Source: Hippasteria phrygiana
Taxonomy: Eukaryota > Echinodermata > Asteroidea > Valvatida > Goniasteridae
Direction: 5' to 3'
NCBI GenBank assembly: GCA_037893225.1
Contig: JAZGUH010000331.1
Span: 1,364,001-1,428,000, forward strand
DNA: 64,000 nt
Part shown: one piece after another, positions 56,250 to 64,000 of the stretch
Layout of the letters: each line of letters starts with the position of its first letter
Numbering within the stretch: the first letter of the stretch is position 1
Notes under the pieces: generated by a model
What the model saw: the letters and a program-made list of their open reading frames with translations, nothing else
Databases searched by the model: none
Told to the model about the DNA's origin: nothing
Made by a program: the position numbers and the translations under genes

Positions 56250-58070
56250 AGAAAGAGGAAGAGACATGACATGGCAAGAAAAGAAGAAGAACCACATCAG
56301 AAAAAAAGCGGTGAGGATAAAGAGAAAGATAGCAGCCAGCCAGGTCCATCAGTGGCTCCAGCCGATGAGAAGTGTACGGTGCATCGAGTACAGGGTTATA
56401 AGTGGTGGTATTGAATATGATGGCGAGGATGGAGCAGAGGGCGATGACGATTATTATGAGATTGTAGAGGAGGTTGATAGCTGAAGGCGATGATGAGGAC
56501 GAAGATGACGATGAGGACAACAATGAGGAAGATGAGGAGGATGATGAGGAGGAAGATGGGGATATCATTGATGGCGATGAGGACTGGGAGGAGGAGGAGG
56601 ACGAGGATCAGCTGTCCCAGCTAACCCCAGGCCCAGCCCAGCCCAAGAAACGAAAGAAGAAAATGCTAGGGGATCCTGTCTACCCAAAAGACTGGCATGG
56701 CTGGACAAGAAGTTTGAAAAAAAACTACACATCCATAAATTCAGAGGGAAGAAATCTTATGGTCCTCAGCAGGTTCGCCTAGACAACGATGACTCCTGGA
56801 ATATTTCTTGTTGTTTTTCCTCTTTTCCTCTTCAAGTACACAAACATGACTGGCAGATCCAAGCCAAACTTTACCAAACCGACCACTCCAGCTGAAGTCC
56901 GAGCTTGGTTTGGCATCACGGCAACGAAAATGCAGAGTATGACTGGTCATATAATGCATCCGGGACTACGTAACAGTCTCATCTCATCAACAATGACAAT
57001 GGCTCGATTTAACCAGCTCTCCGAATCCTTGGTGTGTTCAAATTCAGAGCGTGGACCAACAAGAATTAAGAGTAAGGCAGAGCAGTATCTGTGGCGAAAG
57101 CGTCACCCTCTCTATCCTGTACAGATCGTATGGGATAAGGTTGCCAAGCGATGCAGTAAGAACTACAACGTTCACCGGGATCTGGCATTGGATAAGGAAC
57201 ATGGTCAAATACAAGGGGAACAAATCCAATGTACAGAAGTTTTTCATGCCCCTGAAACCAACCAAAGTAGGCTTCAAAATCTTTGCCATCTGTGAGGCCA
57301 ACTAGGGCTACTCACCACTTCAAAGTCCACACTGAGAAGGGCCTAAATAATGGGCCTCAGCCTCCAGATTATCAAGCCATACTTCAGCCGGTACCTACAT
57401 GTAGGCATATACTGCGACAAGATCTATACGTCAGCTGCACTTGCCAAGGCACTTCTGGAGGAGAAAACCTATCTATGTGGAGCTTCTATCGACCTGCCAC
57501 CAGGGGTTCTGTGACTAGGTCACAGATTTTGTCTCAAGAAAAGTGATGGAAGAAAAGCAAAAGAAGGCAGAGAAGATGGATGTACCGGCCCCGCCCTGGG
57601 CGATTGCATACACCAATCAAGTTCATGGGCGGAGTTGACAGGGCAGACCAGCTCCGTGCCTACTACGCGTACAGCAGACAGTCGATAACATGGTGGAAGA
57701 AGCTGCTCTATTACCTGGTTGACATTGTACGTGTCAATGCCTACATATGCTACAAGCATCATCGCGAGGCAGAAGACAGTCCACTGATGACCATTAGGAT
57801 GTTCACTGTCCACATAGCAACCTCGCCCATCGCAGGTTTTGCAGAGGGAGCACCGGTCTACCAGCCGATACTCCAGCCGGTTGCAGTCAACAATGGACCG
57901 AACCACCAGTGCGTGCGAATGCCAGGTAAGTTCCCGAAAATGTGCATCCGATGCAAAATTACAAAGAGGAAGACAGCCCAGGGAAGAAATGTTGTCAAGC
58001 TGCAACATCCACCTTTACAAGGCAGAATGCTTTCCGATGTTCCAAGTGTTTTACTTCACAGCCTATGGCT
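56250..58070 (+). pseudogene. piggyBac transposase, frameshifted (PGBD4-like)
   Basis: In order: an acidic N-terminal region (56474-56650, Asp/Glu runs); TTPAEVRAWFGITATKMQ (56880); MARFNQLSESLV; WDKVAKRCSKNYNVHRDL (57130); shifted, NVQKFFMPLKPTKVGFKIF (57225); CDKIYTSAALAKALLEEKTY in a third frame (57410); MGGVDRADQLRAYYAYSRQ and ITWWKKLLYYLVDIVRVNAY (57625-57740); then the C-terminal Cys-rich part CIRCKITKRK and CNIHLYKAECFPMF in another frame. These are the DDE_Tnp_1_7 landmarks of piggyBac in correct order. At least three frame changes and stops make it non-functional. Whether it once drove the TTAA miniature elements here cannot be told; its own ends are not identified. Confidence 0.9.
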
Positions 58071-58210
58071 ACGTTCAGACATCGTTTTAGTTAAAACGGT
58101 AAAAGTTAAAACGGTCGTTCACCACGGGTGGCCGGTCGTAAAATTAAAACATACCGAGCATTCAGACATCGTTTTAAAGTATAGTGAGTTCAACTCGAAG
58201 TGGTTTATCT
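58067..58210. repeat. TIR-like terminus, CGTTCAGACATCGTTTTA
   Basis: CGTTCAGACATCGTTTTA (58070) and CATTCAGACATCGTTTTA (58160) occur as direct copies; inverted counterparts lie at 61762-61850. This may be one end of a ~3.8-kb element holding the Myb/SANT-like pseudogene. Confidence 0.5.
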
Positions 58211-58326
58211 CCATTTTGGGGTCAAGTAGAACTTCCGCTCATTTACATAAAACGCACACTAGTTCGTGTGTACATCATAAAATTGTGTGTATGGGATGCA
58301 TTATGAAAAATGTGCGAGCACAGCTT

Positions 58327-58752
58327 TCAACTGGTTGCAGGCGTACACGTGCTTCCTAACACTTCATAATGATCATGCCAGGGGGAGGGTTTACAGCCGG
58401 TCTCGACCCGAGCACTCAGTGCTCGGTAGAGTTCATCGAAGAATTCACATCTGGATCGTCCCCTACCACTTCGCCTATTATAATCCACCGTGGCCTTAAA
58501 TTTGTGTTTTAAGGCTTTCATTTTGCTACATACGCTTTCCGCATTTCTATCATTTCCCAGATCTTTTAATTTCTGGGATAGTCATTTGTAGATTTTAGAG
58601 TTTCTCGTGAGTGGATCGTCGAGGGCACGTTGCACATCATCCTCGGCCCACAACGCTACGAGGGCCTTTACTTTAGCCCAGTTTGCCCCATGCGGTCTAA
58701 CGTTAGATCCGGATCCTTTCTCAGCCGCTGGTGAAGTCGAAGCAGTGGTCAT
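58327..58752 (-). pseudogene. Myb/SANT-like DNA-binding protein with in-frame stop
   Basis: Starts MTTASTSPAAEKGSGSNV, then ANWAKVKALVALWAEDDVQ, a TGA after NSKIYK, and the same frame continues LSQKLKDLGNDRNAESVCSK and ALKHKFKATVDYNRRSGRG to CEFFDELYRAL. The trihelix pattern 'W....V..L..LW....(V)Q..L......N..IY..L...L...G...(T)...C..K...L...Y' is the Myb/SANT-like protein of PIF/Harbinger elements or trihelix host factors. One in-frame stop separates two well-kept halves, so it is a recent pseudogene or a sequencing difference. Confidence 0.75.
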
Positions 58753-58849
58753 GATGCAATGGTGAACAGTTTTGAAAAAAACTGCTTTAAAAAAATGTTG
58801 CAACAATGAACTAAATGTATTAAAGGGCAAGAGCAGAAAGACGCACGTG

Positions 58850-61760
58850 CAGGGATCGAATTATCCACTGGACCGCTGGACCGAGTCCAGTGATTTGAGC
58901 ATTGGTCTAGTAAACTCTTGACTGAACTAGTCCGGTGGTCTAGTAATTTTTTTTCATAAACTGAGTATCACTAAATTCAATTTGTAGAACTGAGAATGCC
59001 CCATAATTTCTGGAATGGCCATTTTTTGTTTTGAGGCAGGCAGTTTCAATCAAAACAGCACTTCTAACCCCTCCCCAACAAAGTCGGCAAAGGGAAAAAA
59101 GTGAAATAGCACACTCATTCAAAATACACGTACTGTGTGTTCTTATTTTTACCATTGGTCTTGTGAAATACCTTCTGGTCTAGTAAAATTTGTGTGCTAC
59201 TAGCCCAGCTGTCTAGTAGATTTTTACCTGAAATTCGACCCCTGACATGAAGGCTTTATACTGTATTAGCAAAGATGGTGATTGATGGACCACGTCAGCG
59301 CTATGCTGGCGTGCATGCTATGCGTGCTGTGAGGACATGCACTGACAACCCGGCACGACTGTTTAAACAACAAAAGGTACGCCACAAAAGGGGTTACATA
59401 ACACCGGGTCAACTGCACTGGCTAAAACAGGAAGCTTTTAGTGCTGCAACTGATCCTCCAGGTTCGGTTCGGTTTGGTTTCGGTTCGGATTTTTTTTCCG
59501 AACATTGGTTCGGTTCGGGTTCGGAAGTACATGTACATTGAAAAAAAAATTTCCAATCGCAATCGCGCTGATCGATTGTGCATACAATGTCCTTCCGGGA
59601 ATTCCCTGGCCCTCCCCACCAGTCATAACAAGTTGATTGGCATGTTGCCAAGATTGATAATAATAGAACAATGGCCACACCTCGAGGGCCACCACCGGGC
59701 CAATGCTTGACTGCATCTGATTTTCAGAAATGCATATTTATTGTTTGAATGGAGTTACTGCCGCAAATCATCATAAATGCATATTCAGCGTTTGGTCACG
59801 ATCTCATCGAGGGATTCAGAGATAGCCGGGATCCGGGATATATTATAGCTACACATGTAGGCTTGGAGTTTTATTTTCCGAAGTTAAGTATGCTTGGGAA
59901 AATGGACTTTAGCGAGAAAAGATTCAATGGCGGGGAAACAAAGAGAAAGACATGTTCAGATTTCCATTTAGAAAACGCATGTACATGTACATGTGCATGT
60001 ACATTTTATTTAATCTTGCCTGAAAAAGTAAACTGCATCATTTTTTGGCTGCCAAAGTCAAGGGGAAAGACTGCCCAGTGCTCCAGAAAAAAAATCCCAC
60101 TGATACATTTACTCGGACTCCCTGAGTAAATAACTCTTTTTCCCACATGTACAACTCTCACAGGGATGAGATTCTTCCGACTTTCAAATTTAGTTTGACA
60201 TTTTAGGCTTTCCGAAATATTTCAGAAAGCTGACTTGATTGTGGTATCAGATATTTTAACACCAATGAAGTTGAATGGGTTCTGAAATAAAATAAAAAAG
60301 CATTTCTTCTCACTATTTTTCCCTGTCTCATGTCTTTCTTTCTATTTCACCAAAAGCGCACACAGTAATAATGTGCCGTGAAAATGCCACGCACATGTCA
60401 ATCGACCGCGAAATGAAAACATGGCAACACCCCATGAGCTAGCTGAATCCAACGCGTCCGTGGCCGTATACATCGCACAACACACGCACGCTTGTACATT
60501 TTATTCAACTACCACATACCTACCACGCGTCATGCCACGCTGTATTATTGGATATCGCCACGGACGAAAACGATGCCAAAACTCGTGATTGAACGTCTAA
60601 TTTGAAAGATAATTTTGAACGCTAAAATGAATCTACCCAATAGATGATGACAATTCAAGCTTTCAGTCACAATGAAAATGTCACACTGACAAAATCACTA
60701 TATACGATGAAATGCGGATGTACCAAGCATTCATGGTGCAAGGTACACAACTCCGGGAAAACTGTGTGAATTGACCGGCTCGGTGCGAGAGGTTCGTGGG
60801 TCAATGCAGGGGGCAATGTGGTCACTGCACGCTGAGTCAACGGGCATGTTGATTGTGTAAGTACATGAACATATCGTTAGCGCAGTCTGCGTGATAGGCA
60901 AAATTGACAGCCTTTTTTTGAAATTAGGGTAAAAAGTACAAATTTAATTCAGTCAAAACTCTTGACAAAACATAACTATTCTGGAACATTTTTGTCCTAT
61001 AACATTTTTTTGCGAGCGGAGGACTGACGGATCAAGTGCTGCAACATATAATTCACGAGGCAGGAGTTGCTTAGGAAGGAATGTGCATGTAGAATCCTAC
61101 CACCATTTTCTGGGGTACAATTTTGCAAATAAAAGGTGTCCATGAGAGCCTTAGATTGCACCACAGAGTACCTGGAATCTAATGGGGCCCTGGCCCCACA
61201 CCATAAAGGGCTTCACGCCCGTAGGCGCTCTCACAAATTTCAAGCTCTATTTTCTTGGACTCAGTTCATCCCCGCAAAATGAGGAATGTATATTCATGTT
61301 AAGTAGCTATGTGAACAACCAATCATTGTATACTGGGCGGGGCTCGCTTTTGAGCACACTACATTTTTTTTTAGGCGGGGGAAGGGTTGCAAACTCACAT
61401 AGCCGGATGCATGCAAGCGGTCGCGACTTGGTCTTTTATGATTTTTAACTCATGTTTTTGTTACCTTCCTGGATTATTGAAAAGGCTTTTTAAATTCTAT
61501 CGGCCGTCTTCATTGCATGCGATACCTGGGCTAATACAATTTATGCGGGATGGGTTCCAAACCTGCTACAACATAAGGCCGAAAAGAAGGGCCTTATCAA
61601 CACATAAATTCAATCATCCGTGCCGCCCGTGTGTGCTAATTTTGTCTTATCATCGTATGCATTCCAAGCGCTAACAATATGTGCACATAATGCTTGCCGA
61701 TCTTCCGAACCGACAATTTCGGTTCGGTTCGGTTCAGAATGCCATGTTCGGCCATTTTTG
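58850..61760. other. Repeat-rich DNA without a supported gene
   Basis: Holds GTCTAGTA-rich inverted words (58865-59225), GGTTCGG microsatellite-like runs (59462-59525; again 61715-61735), TGTACATGTACATG runs (59980-60000) and a terminus like that of the 54267 array at 60208. A frame at 59275-59400 is open but matches nothing I know. Confidence 0.45.
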
Positions 61761-61763
61761 GAC

Positions 61764-61850
61764 CGTTCAGACACCGTTTTAGCTAAAACTTTATACCAAA
61801 TTGAGTTCAACTAGCATTTTAAGGGAATTTAAAACGGTGTCTGAACGTAC
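61764..61850. mobile_element. Solo miniature element (CGTTCAGACACCGTTTTA ends)
   Basis: CGTTCAGACACCGTTTTA and TAAAACGGTGTCTGAACG face each other about 87 bp apart. The same ends occur at 58070. Confidence 0.7.
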
Positions 61851-61987
61851 ATTATTAGACATACCCTCCATCTCACTCCAGAGGATTATGGCATGTGGCT
61901 TTGCTTATCAGTGTAATACACTGTCTACTCACAGCATGACCAAGTTATCCTACAGTTTCCTTTGGCATTCCTTGGAGTGTATACTAA

Positions 61988-62993
61988 GACCGCGTTCCCA
62001 CTCGAATTGGGAAAAGGTGGATCAAGATCCGGCATTTTGGTGTGACCGTTGTCTAACCGCAACGAAACCGCAAGTCGCGTTCCCACTTATGCTTGATCCA
62101 CCTTTTCGAACGGAAGTGTCGAGTCCAAAAGGTCACCGAGTTCGGTATTACGCATGCGCTTGCTTGCTGAGCGCGCGCTGTGTGGCTGTGTTGCATGCTG
62201 GGACGGGTCAAATACATGTGCGATGTTTTGATGTTCGAAGTTTCAACATGGAGGAAGAAATCCAAATGCTTCTCGGTCTGATTTTGCCCATGGATATGGA
62301 TGCAGAGAGCAGTCCAAACTTAATCGTAATATTATAAGTACTGGCTCGAATCGGATCGTAAAACGTATTTTCTTCAAACTTTGCTACGGTTGTTGTTCTA
62401 TGACACGCTGCAGGCTATACACTAACACGGAATTATTTGTGGATGGAAAAATAAGTAAAATTACACGAATGAAAAAGGTTTAGAAGCGGACGACTTTCCA
62501 GTACGGAACGAAAGGAATACACATGTACGCTGAATGGATGCATGCACGCTTGCATCGCGCACGCGTGGTGACACATTTTGTATACAGCCCGTAGTTCAGT
62601 AGTTGTTTATTGTGCATGTCGTGCACGTGGGAAATTTTCACATGAGCTACACGCCTAAACGTATTTCTTCGTTCATCAGACCGCAAACTGTTCGCGCCAC
62701 TCGTGCACCAGCCGGATGTTGACAGGTCAAATTGCCGGATCAGATCCACCTTTTGCGTTCCCACTTGATCGTGATCCACCAATTGCAGGATCTGATCCAC
62801 CAATTGGGGGATCTGTATCCTGGTCTTTAGATGGATCAAGAAAGGTGGATCAGATCCTGATCCACCTTATAACGGTTAGCGTTCCCACTTACACAATTGC
62901 AGGATCTGATCCACCAATTGGGGGATCTGATCCGGCAATTTGGCAAAAGGTGGATCAGATCCGGCAATTGGTGGATCTAGTGGGAACGGGGTC
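61988..62993. mobile_element. PIF/Harbinger-type element, TAA duplication
   Basis: Ends GACCGCGTTCCCACT and AGTGGGAACGGGGTC, flanked by TAA (61985-61987, 62994-62996), matching the TWA target of PIF/Harbinger. The right third is built of GGATCTGATCCACCAATTG words and their complements. A plus-strand frame ends MEEEIQMLLGLILPMDMD near 62250, possibly the first residues of a lost transposase. Confidence 0.8.
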
Positions 62994-63109
62994 TAACTCC
63001 CCATTTAAATAATGTGACAGTTATTAGAGGGCCATGCAATAAACATAGGTATTTTTGGGGGGCGAATATTGAAGTGTGTTGGAGTGTAAACAAGAGCAAG
63101 GGTTAAAGA

Positions 63110-63262
63110 GGATGTTGATTGCTGAGAGAAGTCTGCGTCATTTTGGAGTTTGATTGCATATTGTAAAATACAACAGAATGGCGAACAAATCTGACATCAT
63201 AACACGAACAACTCCCTTTTGTGTCTAGTGCTAGACACAAAAGGGGAGTTCTTGTTATGATG
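63110..63262. repeat. Hairpin repeat related to 50560-50860
   Basis: GATGTTGATTGCTGAGA as at 50560, then CATAACACGAACAACTCCCT pairing with AGGGGAGTTCTTGTTATG around GTGTCTAGTGCTAGACAC. Confidence 0.75.
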
Positions 63263-63264
63263 TC

Positions 63265-63720
63265 AGCATGGGCACCCTCATGAGACTTGTTCTAACCAAG
63301 AACAATTTTTACTTCCTAGGTAAACACTCTCTACAATTACACGGCACAGCTATGGGTATTCGCATGACCCCCTCCTTTGCCCGAAGTATGCTTGCCTCGG
63401 CACCATGCCGCCCCTGGATCTGGTGAAGATATATTGATGATGTATTTTTCATCTGGACCAGTGATCAGGATAGTCTGGTGACTTTCACTAATCACATTAA
63501 TTCCTTCCACAAGACCATGAAGTTCACATCAAAGTTTTCAGTTCATCAGACCAACTTCCTGGATGTCACCATCCGCAAGGAAGACAACTCGGTAACCACT
63601 GATTTGTATTCTAAACCCACAGACACCCACCAGTACCTCCAGCTGTCACCCAAGGCATTGCAAGACAGGCATACCATTCAGCCAGGCACTCAGACTCAGA
63701 AGGATTTGTTCTAATGATTC
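63265..63720 (+). pseudogene. Penelope-like reverse transcriptase fragment
   Basis: The plus strand reads MRLVLTKNNFYFLGKHSLQL, HGTAMGIRMTPSFARS, a broken stretch with a TGA, then RYIDDVFFIWTSDQDSLVTF, INSFHKTMKFTSKF, NFLDVTIRKEDNSVTTDLYS and KPTDTHQYLQ. These are RT motifs B (HGTAMG), C (YIDD) and the following block of Penelope-like elements. The N-terminal RT, linker and endonuclease are missing; it is truncated on both sides, with a stop before YIDD. Confidence 0.88.
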
Positions 63721-63869
63721 TATCAACCATCCCATCCTTCATACTTTAGATCACCTTGCCCGCGCCATCCCTGACAGCCCAGTATTGGCTTATCAGGTGC
63801 CCCCCCCCATAGTCTAAGAGACCTGATTGTTCCAGCTGAAGTCCCAATCTTGGATGCATCCCCTCTATT

Positions 63870-64000
63870 TTGTTTGGCAAATTCCCATATAATTTGTCAA
63901 ACAATCCACAAGGGAAACTGATAATGTAAATTTGAGAAAATAAATCTGGGTTTATGACTTCTGACTGTCACTTCCCAGGTTGTATCGTAAAATTGGGTGT
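63870..64000 (+). mobile_element. tRNA-Thr-like repeat, rearranged fragment at window edge
   Basis: TGTCAAACAATCCACAAGGG is the complement of part of the family body. It is followed by CTGGGTTTATGACTTCTGAC and CTTCCCAGGTTGTATCGTAAAATTGGGTGT-type sequence in plus orientation. The piece joins segments out of order and runs off the window. Confidence 0.75.

Noticed and set aside
59275..59541. Possible exon on the plus strand (MVIDGPRQRYAGVHAMRAVR)
   Set aside because: AG before and GT after are present but no family, no linked exons, and the frame runs into a GGTTCGG simple repeat.
61801..62337. 178-codon plus-strand frame
   Set aside because: Spans the junction of two different transposable elements, so it cannot be one gene; at most its end may be a transposase start.

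Overview
The window is animal nuclear DNA: short spliced exons with GT/AG borders, multi-kilobase introns, tRNA-derived repeats, a dense layer of DNA transposons and their non-autonomous derivatives (pogo/Tigger-, mariner-, hAT-, piggyBac- and Harbinger-like), Penelope-like retroelement pieces and one DIRS-type retrotransposon. This mix, plus frequent TACATGTA words, fits a marine invertebrate, perhaps a non-vertebrate deuterostome. No species can be fixed from the sequence alone.

Host gene. One gene is well supported. Eleven minus-strand exons, from 31433 down to 1752, join in a consistent frame (1446 nt, 482 codons). They encode a low-complexity acidic N-terminus, an LRRC74A/B-like run of ribonuclease-inhibitor-type leucine-rich repeats and a C-terminal EF-hand. 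The last visible exon ends on a splice donor, so the gene continues past the left edge. Introns reach about 7 kb and consist almost entirely of repeats.

Region by region. 0.5-26 kb (introns): a Tigger-like element, SINEs, hAT-like and piggyBac-like miniature elements, a 1.6 kb minisatellite, two inverted copies of one older repeat that each carry a different later insertion, long-inverted-repeat elements and a mariner fragment. 27-35 kb: gene start and upstream region, flanked by two inverted ~320 bp repeat arms, with two Penelope-like fragments. 36-38 kb: a 21-bp minisatellite and a word-rich repeat. 40.2-46.8 kb: a structurally complete DIRS-like retrotransposon (gag, RT-RNase H, tyrosine recombinase) inserted without target duplication into a tRNA-containing repeat. 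47-50.5 kb: AT-rich DNA with little recognisable content. 50.5-64 kb: piggyBac miniature elements, a THAP-like remnant, a TIR element with a Myb/SANT-like remnant, a ~600 bp tandem array crowded with TGACGTCA, a frameshifted piggyBac transposase, a second Myb/SANT-like pseudogene, a Harbinger-type element and a Penelope reverse-transcriptase fragment.

How it fits together. The only clear host function is the LRR/EF-hand protein; the rest is mobile DNA, much of it nested, so insertion order can be read directly. I found no convincing new multi-gene system. The strongest observations are the intact DIRS element with its circle-junction-like internal region, the reciprocal empty sites in the 4 kb and 15 kb repeats, and several miniature elements whose interiors have become tandem or word repeats.
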